DNA from: Actinomadura pelletieri DSM 43383
GTDB lineage: Bacteria; Actinomycetota; Actinomycetes; Streptosporangiales; Streptosporangiaceae
Assembly: GCF_003634705.1 (NCBI RefSeq)
Contig: NZ_RBWU01000002.1
Span: forward strand, 310,001-374,000
DNA: 64,000 bases
Direction of reading: 5' to 3'
Each line of letters begins with the position of its first letter. The first letter of the stretch is position 1. A program made the translations under genes and the position numbers. Below the pieces are notes generated by a model. That model searched no databases. It saw nothing but the letters and a program-made list of their open reading frames with translations, and was not told the origin of the DNA. Shown here in pieces: positions 42,274 to 50,786 of this stretch.

Positions 42274-43413
42274 GTGGCGCCTCGCATTCTGCTGGACGCG
42301 ACCGCCGTGCCGGCCGACCGCGGCGGCCTCGGCCGGTACGTCGACGGGTTGCTCGAAGCCCTGTACGCGCAGGGCGCCGACCTCGCGGTCGTCTGCCAGC
42401 GCGCCGACGAGGAACGGTACGCCGAACTCGTCCCCGGCGCGCGCGTCGTCGCGGGCCCGGCGACGCTGGCGCACCGCGCGACCCGCCTCGCCTGGGAACA
42501 GTCGGGGCTTCCGCACATCGCGGCACGCGTCGCCGCGGACGTCATCCACCTGCCGACCTACACGATGCCGGTGAGCGTGTCGCTGCCGACGGTGGTGACC
42601 CTCCACGACGTCACGTCGTTCGCCGAGCCCGAGACGCACGATCCCGTCCGGGCCGGCTATGTCAGGTCGGCGACCCGGACGGCCGCGCGGCGCGCCACGC
42701 GGCTGATCGCACCGTCCCGCGCGACCCGCGACGAGCTGGTCCGCGTCCTCGACGCCGACCCGAGCCACATCGACGTCGCGTACCACGGTGTCGACCACCA
42801 GGTGTTCCACCGGCCGTCCGAGGCGGAGATCAAGCACGTCTCCGACCGTCTCGGCCTGCACGGCCACCCGTATGTGGCCTACCTGGGCGCGCTGGAGCCC
42901 CGCAAGAACGTGCCAAATCTGATCCGCGGCTGGGTCGAGGCGTGCAAGGGCCGTCCGGGCGCCCCTGCCCTCGTCCTGGCGGGCGGCGGAGGCTGGGACG
43001 ACGACGTCGACGCGGCCCTGTCGACCGTCCCGCTCGACCTCCGCGTCGTGCGACCCGGCTACCTGCTCTGGTCGGCGCTGCCCGGCTTCTTCGGCGGCGC
43101 GCTGGTCGTCGCGCACCCGAGCCGCGGGGAGGGCTTCGGCCTGCCCGTGCTGGAGGCCATGTCGTGCGGCGCGCCGGTCCTCACCACGCGCCGCGGCCCG
43201 CTTCCCGAGGTCGGCGGGGACGCGGTCGCCTACACCGAGCCCGACCCGTCCGACATCGCGACCGCCCTCGCCGCGCTCATCGACGACCCGGCGCGCCGCG
43301 CCGACCTCGCCGAGGCCGCGCACGCCCGTGCGCAGCGATTCTCCTGGGCGGAGTCCGCGACGGCGCATCTCGCCTCCTACGAGCGGGCCGTCGAGCAGTA
43401 TGGGGCGCGTTAG
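42274..43413 (+). CDS. Glycosyltransferase family 4
   Basis: About 379 residues. N-terminal RILLDATAVPADRGGLGRYVDGLLEAL is the form seen in mannosyltransferase-like GT4 proteins. The C-terminal half has VAYLGALEPRKNVPNLIRGW, VRPGYLLWSALPGFFGGALVVAHPSRGEGFGLPVLEAMSCGAPVLTT, with the complete E-F-G-L-P-V-L-E-A donor motif. GTG 42274 is preferred because GGGGGAG lies 6 nt upstream; ATG 42259 is the alternative. A GDP-mannose pyrophosphorylase-like gene follows 28 nt downstream, so mannose is a plausible donor sugar. Confidence 0.9.
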   Translation: MAPRILLDATAVPADRGGLGRYVDGLLEALYAQGADLAVVCQRADEERYAELVPGARVVAGPATLAHRATRLAWEQSGLPHIAARVAADVIHLPTYTMPVSVSLPTVVTLHDVTSFAEPETHDPVRAGYVRSATRTAARRATRLIAPSRATRDELVRVLDADPSHIDVAYHGVDHQVFHRPSEAEIKHVSDRLGLHGHPYVAYLGALEPRKNVPNLIRGWVEACKGRPGAPALVLAGGGGWDDDVDAALSTVPLDLRVVRPGYLLWSALPGFFGGALVVAHPSRGEGFGLPVLEAMSCGAPVLTTRRGPLPEVGGDAVAYTEPDPSDIATALAALIDDPARRADLAEAAHARAQRFSWAESATAHLASYERAVEQYGAR

Positions 43414-43441
43414 GCTCGCTCACACGCGAGAAAGGAACCGT

Positions 43442-44503
43442 GTGGAAGCGATCCTCCTGGTGGGTGGCCAGGGCACCCGCCTGCGCCCGCTGACCATCTC
43501 CACCCCGAAGCCCCTGCTCCCGGCCGCGGGCGTGCCGCTGCTGGAGCATCAGCTCACCCGGGCCCGCGACGCGGGCGTGACCCGCATCGTGTTCGCGACG
43601 TCCTACCGCGCCGAGATGTTCACCGACGCGTTCGGCGACGGAACGCGCCTCGGCCTGGAGATCGTCTACGTGACCGAGGACGAGCCGCTCGGCACGGCCG
43701 GCGCCATCCGCAACGCGTCCGCCGCACTGACCGGCGACGGCCCCGTCCTGGTCCTCAACGGCGACATCCTCTCCGGCCACGACATCTCCGCCCAGGTCGC
43801 CGCGCACCGGAAGAGCGACGCGGCCGTCACCCTGCACCTGACCCTGGTGGACGACGCCCGCCGGTACGGGTCGGTGCCGACCTCACCGGACGGGCGCGTC
43901 CTCGACTTCGTGGAGAAGTCCGCGAACCCGCCGACGAACCAGGTCAACGCCGGCTGCTACGTTTTCCGCCGTTCGGTCATCGACAGCATTCCCCCCGGAC
44001 GGGTCGTCTCCGCGGAGTACGAGACCTTCCCCGAACTGCTGGCCAAGGGCGAGACGATCGTCGGCTATGTCGAGGCGGCCTACTGGCTGGACGTGGGCAC
44101 ACCGGCCGCGTTCGTCCGCGGCGTCACCGACCTCGTCCTCGGCGCCCTGACCTCTCCCGTCGTCCGAGCGAACGAACACGGAGTACTGCTCCAGGACGAT
44201 GCCTCGGTGGCCCCCAGCGCCCGAGTCGGCGGCGGCACCGCCGTAGGCACCGGCGCCAGCGTAGGCGCGGACGCCCTGGTGGAGTCCAGCGTCCTGTTCG
44301 ACGGCGCCGTCATCGAGCCCGGCGCCCGCGTCGTCCGCTCGGTCGTTGGCCAAGGCGCCCGCATCTGCTCGGGCGCCGTCCTCGAAGACTGCGTGGTAGG
44401 CGACGCCGCCACCGTGGGCCCCGGCAACGAACTACTCGCCGGGACCCGAATCTGGCCCGGCATCGAGTTGCCAGCAACCGCCATCCGCTTCTCCCCCGAG
44501 TAG
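43442..44503 (+). CDS. Mannose-1-phosphate guanylyltransferase-like NDP-sugar pyrophosphorylase
   Basis: About 353 residues. The N-terminal catalytic domain has LLVGGQGTRLRPLTISTPKPLLP (5-27), EPLGTAGAIRNA, VLVLNGDILSG and NAGCYVFRR. The C-terminal left-handed beta-helix begins near 240 with hexapeptide repeats (VGGGTAVGTGASVGADALVESSVLF). The domain order fits actinobacterial ManB/GMPP-type enzymes making GDP-mannose from mannose-1-phosphate and GTP, though glucose-1-phosphate thymidylyl or uridylyl transfer cannot be excluded. GTG 43442 follows GAGAAAGGAACC. Its last third is duplicated downstream as a broken remnant. Confidence 0.88.
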   Translation: MEAILLVGGQGTRLRPLTISTPKPLLPAAGVPLLEHQLTRARDAGVTRIVFATSYRAEMFTDAFGDGTRLGLEIVYVTEDEPLGTAGAIRNASAALTGDGPVLVLNGDILSGHDISAQVAAHRKSDAAVTLHLTLVDDARRYGSVPTSPDGRVLDFVEKSANPPTNQVNAGCYVFRRSVIDSIPPGRVVSAEYETFPELLAKGETIVGYVEAAYWLDVGTPAAFVRGVTDLVLGALTSPVVRANEHGVLLQDDASVAPSARVGGGTAVGTGASVGADALVESSVLFDGAVIEPGARVVRSVVGQGARICSGAVLEDCVVGDAATVGPGNELLAGTRIWPGIELPATAIRFSPE

Positions 44504-44520
44504 CGCCCGGGGTCGGTCCG

Positions 44521-44692
44521 GGCATACGCGTTGTCCGGTTCCTCCCCGGTCCCGGCGCCCGAGTCTGCTCGGACGCCGCGCTCGAAGACTGCGTGGTCGG
44601 CGACGCCACCACCGGAAACGAGCTGCTCGGCGGCGCCCGGGTCGGGCCCGGCATCGAGTTGCCCGCGAACACGGTCCGGTGCCCCCGAGTAG
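44521..44692 (+). pseudogene. Duplicated remnant of the pyrophosphorylase beta-helix end
   Basis: Aligns with 44321-44503 of the preceding gene. Shared runs include GCTCGAAGACTGCGTGGT and CCCGGCATCGAGTTGCC. Translated in the ancestral frame it reads ALEDCVVGDATTGNELLGGARVGPG, against VLEDCVVGDAATVGPGNELLAG in the parent. Three codons are missing in the middle and a 2-nt loss near the end shifts the last residues out of frame before the matching TAG. It has no start codon, no N-terminal domain and no ribosome-binding site. Sequence after both stop codons also matches, so the duplicated block was about 190-200 nt. Confidence 0.85.
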
Positions 44693-44843
44693 CGCTTACG
44701 GGTCCCGCTTGCTCTGTCCGTACGGAAGCCGGGTCGGGTGGCGTTGAAGAGGTGCCGTGCCGGGTCTCGTGGACGGTGAGCGGGTTCGTCGCCGGCTTCG
44801 GCGGGCGGCCCCTTGGTCGCGGGGTTCGGGCTGGAGGGCGGTG

Positions 44844-44875
44844 CCGGGTCCACGGCGTGGTCGCCGTGGACCCGG
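44844..44875. terminator. Strong stem-loop terminator
   Basis: Perfect 14-bp stem CCGGGTCCACGGCG with its complement around a TGGT loop. It lies 8 nt beyond the stop of the leftward small secreted-protein gene, the right position to end that transcript. There is no U-run, which is common for actinobacterial terminators. Confidence 0.8.
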
Positions 44876-44883
44876 TCAGGGCG

Positions 44884-45201
44884 TCAGGCTCCTTCGCCCT
44901 GGTCCTGCTCCGGGCCCTCGACTTCGAGGGCCACGGGGCCGATCTTCTTGCCCTTCACGATCTGCTTGATGTGCCCGGTCTTCACCGGCTTGTTCCCGAC
45001 CTTCGGGGAGGCGTAGGGCGAGCTGATGACCTGGCTGAGGTTGAGATCGCCCGGTCCCTCCTCGGAGACGCTGTGCAGCTGCACCAGCGTGACGTTGGCG
45101 ATGGCCGGGTCCCCGGCGCCGGCGGACGCGGCGGGAAGCGCGAGGAGGCCGACTCCGACGGTCAGTCCGGCCACCGTCGCCGCACGAGCGATACTTTTCA
45201 T
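44884..45201 (-). CDS. Small secreted protein of unknown function
   Basis: 105 residues. Residues 1-27 form a signal peptide (MKSIARAATVAGLTVGVGLL, then ALPAASAGA with a likely AxA cleavage site). The mature part of about 78 residues has a DPAIANVTLVQLHSVSEEG core, a basic middle (HIKQIVKGKKIGP) and an acidic Gln/Glu tail. No Cys pair or known motif. AAAAGGGGGAATAC is a very strong ribosome-binding site. The start overlaps the upstream gene stop (ATGA), so the two are coupled and may act together outside the cell. Confidence 0.8.
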   Translation of the reverse strand: MKSIARAATVAGLTVGVGLLALPAASAGAGDPAIANVTLVQLHSVSEEGPGDLNLSQVISSPYASPKVGNKPVKTGHIKQIVKGKKIGPVALEVEGPEQDQGEGA

Positions 45202-46286
45202 TGTATTCCCCCTTTTGGGCGAATCGCGTTTTGCGCGACCGCGTTGAACACGCCGATGATACCGGGCGGGGAATGGTTTTCCTCGGACTTCGTTTGATGC
45301 GAGCGCCCGCGTGGCGAATTCGGTGACCTCGGGGTCCGTGCGCCAGATGTGCCGCGTCGTTGTATGAACCGCCTCATCATGACTCCGCGGCTCGCGTGGA
45401 CGGCACGGAACTCCTTCGGTGCGCAGAACCGGTCCGCGACCGCGGCCCGGAACTCGGCCCCTTGGTGGCGAACAGAGAATGGCGGCCGCACGTTGGCGCC
45501 GCCGAGAGCCACCGCGTAGACCGGAAGCCCGAGGGACGTGGCCGGCGGTGCCCGCGAGCCGCGGCCCCCGAGCGGGGTGTCGAACATCCCCCGTACCAGG
45601 TCGAGGACCCCGGACCAGGAGAACCACATCGTTCGGGCGGCGGCGAGCTTGAATTCCGTGCCGAGACTCCAGGAGCGGCGGGTCTCGGGTGCCTTGGTCT
45701 CCAGGTCGCTGCCTTCTCCGTAGACATGGACCGGCTTGGAACGAAAGCGGGTGCGGAAATTTCCCGTTTTGGCGTCCATATATGCTTGAAGTCGGCCGTC
45801 CTGGGCCAGTGTGGCGCCGAAGTCGGGAAGTCTGACATGTCCGAAGCCGCTTTTCATCGAGGCGCGTCCCTCGAAGGAAAGGCCCGCGTCCGGCCGTCCC
45901 GTGCTCGTGCCGGCGGAGAACGAGCCGCCGACCCCGACCCCGGTCTCGAAGGTGAGCCCGAATCCGTCCCGTGAATAGGAACTCGTCACCCCGGCGCCGA
46001 TTCCCCGATAAAAGCTGATTTTCAGAACGACCCCTTCGGCCCCGAGCATCGACGAGGCGTGCGGCGAATGGGCCGGGTCCCCCGCGGAGGGAACCATGCG
46101 GGCGGCCGGGCCGCCCCGAGCGCCCGGTTCGCCATGGACGTACGCCTGCGGGCATTGCGCCGCGGCGGCGCAGGTGCATCCGCGCGCGGCCCGAACGGCG
46201 ACGGTCGGAATGATCGCGAACGCGGCCAGCAGGACCACGGACACCGTGATGACCCGGAGGCGTCTGTTGCTTTCTGCACGTTTCAT
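45198..46286 (-). CDS. Secreted protein of unknown function
   Basis: 362 residues. MKRAESNRRLRVITVSVVLL opens a signal peptide with a hydrophobic core ending near residue 32. A short Cys segment (CTCAAAAQC) follows. The centre, about 75-220, is Gly/Ser/Phe-rich and strand-like (YSRDGFGLTFETGVGVGGSF, SFEGRASMKSGFGHVRLPDF). The last 60 residues are basic and look less protein-like, so a frameshift or a shorter true end is possible. ATG 46286 is chosen because the signal peptide starts there. Base composition is less GC-biased than in neighbouring glycosyltransferases. Not recognised. Confidence 0.6.
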   Translation of the reverse strand: MKRAESNRRLRVITVSVVLLAAFAIIPTVAVRAARGCTCAAAAQCPQAYVHGEPGARGGPAARMVPSAGDPAHSPHASSMLGAEGVVLKISFYRGIGAGVTSSYSRDGFGLTFETGVGVGGSFSAGTSTGRPDAGLSFEGRASMKSGFGHVRLPDFGATLAQDGRLQAYMDAKTGNFRTRFRSKPVHVYGEGSDLETKAPETRRSWSLGTEFKLAAARTMWFSWSGVLDLVRGMFDTPLGGRGSRAPPATSLGLPVYAVALGGANVRPPFSVRHQGAEFRAAVADRFCAPKEFRAVHASRGVMMRRFIQRRGTSGARTPRSPNSPRGRSHQTKSEENHSPPGIIGVFNAVAQNAIRPKGGIQ

Positions 46287-46436
46287 GATGTGTCTCGGCC
46301 GATGGCCCCCGCGGCACCACTTCCGGGTCACGGCGTGGTGGCTGTCTCCGGCCGTGTTGATGTACGCGGCCGGTCCTGATCAGGCGGGCATGACCGGTCT
46401 CCCCCTTCCGGCTGGAGTCCCGCACAGAACGTCGAT

Positions 46437-46477
46437 CACGATAGCATATCGTAGTCATTCAACTACATAACGTAGTT
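46437..46477. promoter_or_regulatory. AT-rich palindromic control region
   Basis: Two inverted repeats lie side by side in an AT-rich island: ACGATA-GCA-TATCGT at 46438-46452 and AACTAC-ATAAC-GTAGTT at 46461-46477, with a third half-match GTAGT...ACTAC between them. On the minus strand TTATGT and TATGCT are 16 nt apart, a fair -35/-10 pair reading towards the secreted-protein genes. The 326-nt gap (46287-46612) holds no other credible feature. It probably binds a dimeric regulator and may also serve the rightward glycosylase gene. Confidence 0.55.
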
Positions 46478-46612
46478 TTCGCTGAGACGCGGCGGCACCG
46501 GGGCGTCCCACACCGATCGCCCCCGAATAGGGGCGTTGCACCGCATGCACGGACGGGACGGAACGGGTCCGATGGCAGACTTGTGCCTCGTGCGACAACG
46601 AGGGCGGAACAC

Positions 46613-47536
46613 GTGACGACCGATGCGGTGGGGGAGACGACCGCTGGGCGCCTCCCCCACCGGGTTCGGGAGTGGCGGCCGGGTCGCCCGCTCGACCTGC
46701 TCGGAACCCTGTCGCCGCACATGCGGGGAAGGCATGACCCGGCGTTCCGCGTCGAGCGGGACGGATCGATCTGGCGCGCTTCACATACACCCGAGGGACC
46801 GGGAACACTACGGCTCGCGCTCACCGGAGACGCGGTGCGGGCGGTCGCATGGGGCGCTGGAGCGGAGTGGTTGCTGGACGGGGTGCCCGACCTACTCGGG
46901 GCCGCGGACGTCCCGGAGGGTCTCGTCGCGCGGCATGACGTCGTCCGGGAGCAGGCGCGGCGTCGGCCCGGTCTGCGGATCGGGCGGACGCGGCGGGTCT
47001 TCGAGGCGCTCGTCCCCGCGGTGATGGAACAGAAGGTCCTGGCCGAGGAGGCTTGGCGGGCCTGGGGTTACCTGCTGCGCAGGTTCGGGGAGCCCGCGCC
47101 CGGCGCCCCCCATATGCGAGTTCCGCCCCCGCCGGAGGTGTGGATCCGGATTGCCTCGTGGGAGTGGCACCGGTCGGGGCTGGAGGCCGTCCGGGCGCGG
47201 ACGATCATCGGTGCGGCCCGTGTCGCGGGACGCCTGGAGGAGGACGCCGGGGAGGCGCGACTGCGCTCGCTGCCCGGCATCGGGGTCTGGACGGCCGCCG
47301 AGATCCGGCAGCGGGCCGTCGGCGATCCCGACGCCGTCTCCGTCGGCGACTACCACCTGTCGGGCCTGGTGGGCTGGGCGCTGGTGGGTCGCAAGGTCGA
47401 CGACGCCGGGATGCTCGAACTTCTGGAGCCCTATGCCGGTCATCGTTACCGGGTCATCCGGCTGCTGGAATCGTCCGGCAGGCGTCCGCCGAGGCGCGGC
47501 CCCCGCCTGCCCGTACGGGACTATCGCTCGTTCTGA
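46613..47536 (+). CDS. DNA-3-methyladenine glycosylase family protein (AlkA-like, HhH-GPD)
   Basis: About 307 residues. The HhH-GPD core is clear: LRIGRTRRVFEALVPAVMEQKV, then RLRSLPGIGVWTAAEIRQRA (helix-hairpin-helix) followed by the Gly/Asp loop with VGDYHLSGLVGW, whose Asp near 246 is the catalytic residue. These enzymes cut the glycosidic bond of alkylated bases. The N-terminal 110 residues resemble the AlkA-type lead domain (RPLDLLGTLSPHMRG). GTG 46613 follows GAGGGCGG; a GTG 30 nt earlier is in frame. The end overlaps a convergent small gene by 83 nt. Confidence 0.88.
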   Translation: MTTDAVGETTAGRLPHRVREWRPGRPLDLLGTLSPHMRGRHDPAFRVERDGSIWRASHTPEGPGTLRLALTGDAVRAVAWGAGAEWLLDGVPDLLGAADVPEGLVARHDVVREQARRRPGLRIGRTRRVFEALVPAVMEQKVLAEEAWRAWGYLLRRFGEPAPGAPHMRVPPPPEVWIRIASWEWHRSGLEAVRARTIIGAARVAGRLEEDAGEARLRSLPGIGVWTAAEIRQRAVGDPDAVSVGDYHLSGLVGWALVGRKVDDAGMLELLEPYAGHRYRVIRLLESSGRRPPRRGPRLPVRDYRSF

Positions 47537-47666
47537 CCGGCGGCTGCTCGGGGCTGCGGCGCCGCCAGAAGTGGTTCGGGGTCCAGTCGAGCCCGTCGCG
47601 GCTGTCGGCGCCGAACAGCGGGCCGAGCACCGCGAGGGCGGCGATGAGGGCGAACACGTACAACAT
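47454..47666 (-). CDS. Small membrane protein
   Basis: 70 residues. One transmembrane helix from the first residue (MLYVFALIAALAVLGPLFGA) is followed by DSRDGLDWTPNHFWRR and a basic Pro/Ser tail. The GADSRDGxDW pattern looks conserved-type rather than random, and GAAGGAAG sits just before the ATG. It lies divergent from the LysR gene. The C-terminal third overlaps the glycosylase gene on the other strand and may be under no constraint. Function unknown. Confidence 0.65.
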   Translation of the reverse strand: MLYVFALIAALAVLGPLFGADSRDGLDWTPNHFWRRRSPEQPPVRTSDSPVRAGGGRASADACRTIPAAG

Positions 47667-47865
47667 GGCACTTCCTTCTCTCTGAGGGAGGACCCCTCAG
47701 ACCCCCGGTCACTGCCGGGGCTGGGATCGCGTCTGGGCGTTCCCGCGCGGGGCGATCGGCCGGGCCGGGGTGACCGTCCCTTCCGTTCGCACCTTCAGTC
47801 TGACCCAGCCCATAGTTGAGGTCCAGCGACTGTTTCTGGAGTGATTGTGTAAGAATCTCTTCACT

Positions 47866-48810
47866 ATGTTGGATCTCGGCAGGCTGCGCGTGCTGCGTGA
47901 ACTGAAGCTGCGCGGGACGCTCGGCGCCGTCGCCGAGGCCCTCGGCTACACGCCGTCCGCGGTGTCACAACAGCTCGCCCAGCTGCAGAAAGACGTGGGT
48001 GTCCCGCTGGTCGAACGAGTGGGACGACGCCTGCGCCTGACCGAGCCGGGCGAGGTACTGGCCGAACACGCCGAAGCCCTCCTGGCCCGAGCGGAACGTG
48101 CGGAAGAGGCGGCTCTAGCCGCAAGCGGCCGCGTCGCCGGAGTGGTACGAATCGTCGGCTTCCAAACGGCCCTCCTCCACGTCCTGGGCCCCGCCCTCCC
48201 TCGCCTGGCGGAGGCCTACCCCGACCTGACCCTGGAAGTGGTCGATGAGGAGTTCCACAGAGTCCTTCACGCGCTGGTACTCCAGGAAATCGACGTCGTC
48301 CTCACCGACGAGTACGCGCAGCTACCACGCCCCCGGCGTCCCGAACTGTCATCAGAGGTCCTCATCACCGAGGTGATGCGGGTCGTCCTGCCGGAGGGCC
48401 ACCCGCTCGCCCGCGACGGCGCCCCGGTACGAATGGCCGACCTGGCCGGATGCGCGTGGGCGTCCACCCATATCGGCACCAACCACGCCGACCTGATCGA
48501 CCGCGCCTGCGTGGAGTACGGCGGCTTCCGCCCCAACGTCCGCTTCCGCTCCAACGACCTTCTGGTCGTCTTCCAGATGGTCGCCCGAGGAGGCGCCGTC
48601 TGCCTCGTCCCCGACCTGGCCTTCGCCGAACGCCAGGACGGCGTCGTCGTCCGCGAACTGGCCGACGCCCGCCTCCACCGCCGCATGGTCCTCTGGACGA
48701 GAGCGGGCGCCGACGCCCGCCCCTCGGTCAGAGTCCTCCTGAAAGAACTCCGCCACTCAGCGGACGCCCTGGTGAAAGCCCGCCCCACCTGCCTACGCGG
48801 CACCCCCTGA
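47866..48810 (+). CDS. LysR family transcriptional regulator
   Basis: 314 residues. N-terminal winged helix: LRVLRELKLRGTLGAVAEALGYTPSAVSQQLAQLQKDVGVPLVERVGRRLRLTEPGEVL (about 6-64). The effector domain follows with VRIVGFQTALLHVLGPALPRL and LVVFQMVARGGAVCLVPDLAF. LysR proteins typically act on a divergent neighbour, here the small membrane protein 199 nt away. ATG 47866 is chosen since the domain starts there; a GTG 21 nt upstream is in frame. The effector is unknown. Confidence 0.9.
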   Translation: MLDLGRLRVLRELKLRGTLGAVAEALGYTPSAVSQQLAQLQKDVGVPLVERVGRRLRLTEPGEVLAEHAEALLARAERAEEAALAASGRVAGVVRIVGFQTALLHVLGPALPRLAEAYPDLTLEVVDEEFHRVLHALVLQEIDVVLTDEYAQLPRPRRPELSSEVLITEVMRVVLPEGHPLARDGAPVRMADLAGCAWASTHIGTNHADLIDRACVEYGGFRPNVRFRSNDLLVVFQMVARGGAVCLVPDLAFAERQDGVVVRELADARLHRRMVLWTRAGADARPSVRVLLKELRHSADALVKARPTCLRGTP

Positions 48811-48826
48811 CCATCCGGCCACGGCG

Positions 48827-49474
48827 TCAGATGCGGCCGGTCTCGTGGGCCCACATGGCGACCTCGACACGGTTCCGGGCGCCGAGCTTCCGCATGAGGC
48901 TGGCGATGTGGGCTTTGACGGTGCTCGGGGTGATGAAGAGCTTGCCGGCGATCTCATTGTTGGTGAGGCCTTGAGCCACGGTCACGAGGACTTCCTCCTC
49001 GCGGGCGGTGAGCGGTTCTGTCGGCTGCCTCGGTGACGGAGCCTGCGCGTGAGCGAACGCCGCGAGCAGCCGGACGGTCACGCTGGGCATGATCAACGCG
49101 TCTCCGTCGGCGGCGGCATGGATGGCCTGGGTCAGCAGGGCGGGCCCGGCGTCCTTGAGTATGAACCCGCGGGCGCCGGCCTTGAGCGCCCCATGAACGT
49201 ACTCGTCGAGGTCGAAGGTGGTGATGATCACGATAGGCAGGGGATCGGCGACATCGGGACCGGCGAGACGTCGGGTGGCTTCGATACCGTCCATCACCGG
49301 CATCCGGATGTCGAACAGACCGACGTCGGGGCGCAGCTTGAGCGCCAGCCGGACCGCCTCACGCCCATCGGCGGCCGCACCGACCACTTCGATGTCGGGT
49401 TGGGCGTCGAGCAGCATGGTCAGCCCGGTGCGCACGATGGGCTGGTCGTCGGCGACGAGGACCCTGATGCTCAT
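48827..49474 (-). CDS. NarL/FixJ-type response regulator
   Basis: 215 residues. Receiver domain 1-120 with acidic pair D9/D10, phospho-acceptor D55 in LFDIRMP, the Thr in IITTFD and the Lys in FILKDAGP. C-terminal LuxR-type helix-turn-helix: LTAREEEVLVTVAQGLTNNEIAGKLFITPSTVKAHIASLMRKLG (about 155-198). The upstream histidine kinase gene overlaps it by 4 nt, forming one two-component system. The adjacent divergent DUF6326 gene is a plausible target. Confidence 0.93.
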   Translation of the reverse strand: MSIRVLVADDQPIVRTGLTMLLDAQPDIEVVGAAADGREAVRLALKLRPDVGLFDIRMPVMDGIEATRRLAGPDVADPLPIVIITTFDLDEYVHGALKAGARGFILKDAGPALLTQAIHAAADGDALIMPSVTVRLLAAFAHAQAPSPRQPTEPLTAREEEVLVTVAQGLTNNEIAGKLFITPSTVKAHIASLMRKLGARNRVEVAMWAHETGRI

Positions 49475-50625
49475 GATGACGTCCCGGTCCGAGGCAGGAC
49501 CGCCTCCACCCGCCAGCCCCGCCCTGCTGTGGGCCCCGCGTGGAAGGTGCCGCCGAGCAGTGAGGCGCGTTCCCGCATGCCCACCAGACCGTAGCCTCCT
49601 TCCGGTGCCCGGCCACCCGCAGCGGAGCCGTCGTCGTCAACGATCAGCCGTATCTGGTCGACGTCACCCGTGACCGCGACATTGACCTGTGTCGCGTGAC
49701 GGGCGTGCCGTCGAGCGTTGGTGACGGACTCCTGGGCCAGACGGTAGATCGCGGCCCCGACCGCCGGGCTGAGGTCGTCGAACTCGCCGGACAGCGTCAC
49801 CTTGACGCAGGGACGCGTCCCACCATCGGTGGCGAGCTGCTCGACCTCGGCCACACCGGGCTGCGGCGCGAACTCGGTGTCCTGCGTGGCGCGAAGCACG
49901 CCGACGATGGAGCGCAGCTCGGTGAGAGTGCGGGACGCCGCGTCCTCGATGACGGCCAGAGCCTCGACGGCACGCTCGGGGTGGGAGGCCGCGACGGCAC
50001 GTCCCGCCTGGGCCTGGATGGCGATGCCCGAGACGCGATGGGCGACGGTGTCGTGGAGTTCACGAGCGAGCTGCTCACGCTCACGGGCCTTGGCGTGGTC
50101 GATGTCGCGGAGGCGGATCTTCGTGCGATAACGGATCGCGGTGCCGAGCGCGGCGGCGAACAGGAAGAACGCGTATCCCGCCGCCACCTCCGTCACGGTG
50201 GCGGAGTCGGCGCCAAGGGCGGTGATCAGAGTCGGCCAGACCAGGATGACGCCCAAGCCGATCGCGGCTTCCCGACCCGAACCCCACCGGAACAAGGCGT
50301 AGACCAAGATCAACACCGCAACGCTGCTGTTCAGCAGTGCGCCCTGCGTCTCGGTAAGGACTCTGAAGACGTCAATGATCGTCAACATGCCAAAGGAGAC
50401 CACAACCGCGACAAACGGGTGCGTGCGTCGCCACAGCAGCGGGCCGAGAACCGCGAGCACCGCGACTAGCAGCAGTGGGCTTGGCGCCAGGTCCTGGCGA
50501 ACCACCGCTTCCACCACCGACCAGCACACGAGTACTGCGACCAAGACCCAGTCCCACGGCCCCAGGCCAGGGGCGTTCGCGGGTCGAGGTTCGGCCCACA
50601 GCGAGCGGAGTGCGTTGGTCGCCAT
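49471..50625 (-). CDS. Two-component sensor histidine kinase (NarX/DesK-like)
   Basis: 384 residues. Five or six membrane helices in the first 160 residues, then the HisKA_3 dimerisation region AREREQLARELHDTVAHRVSGIAIQAQAG with the phospho-His near 190, and the ATPase domain containing AAIYRLAQESVTNARRHA (N box) and GYGLVGMRERASLLGG (G box). No large extracytoplasmic sensor loop, so it may sense the membrane itself. It is coupled to the response regulator by an ATGA overlap. Confidence 0.92.
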   Translation of the reverse strand: MATNALRSLWAEPRPANAPGLGPWDWVLVAVLVCWSVVEAVVRQDLAPSPLLLVAVLAVLGPLLWRRTHPFVAVVVSFGMLTIIDVFRVLTETQGALLNSSVAVLILVYALFRWGSGREAAIGLGVILVWPTLITALGADSATVTEVAAGYAFFLFAAALGTAIRYRTKIRLRDIDHAKAREREQLARELHDTVAHRVSGIAIQAQAGRAVAASHPERAVEALAVIEDAASRTLTELRSIVGVLRATQDTEFAPQPGVAEVEQLATDGGTRPCVKVTLSGEFDDLSPAVGAAIYRLAQESVTNARRHARHATQVNVAVTGDVDQIRLIVDDDGSAAGGRAPEGGYGLVGMRERASLLGGTFHAGPTAGRGWRVEAVLPRTGTSS

Positions 50626-50786
50626 CCGGTCAGCCTAGGCAGCCCGCACGCTCGGTGTATCCGCCAAAAGTACAAGAGCCCGGCTGTGCATAAGGCCAGG
50701 TCAAACCAGCCTCCGCGGCCGATGTGCCCGCCGCCGGCATCCGTGAAGGTGGAAGCACCCACCCGATCAAGCCAGGGAGCATAGTC

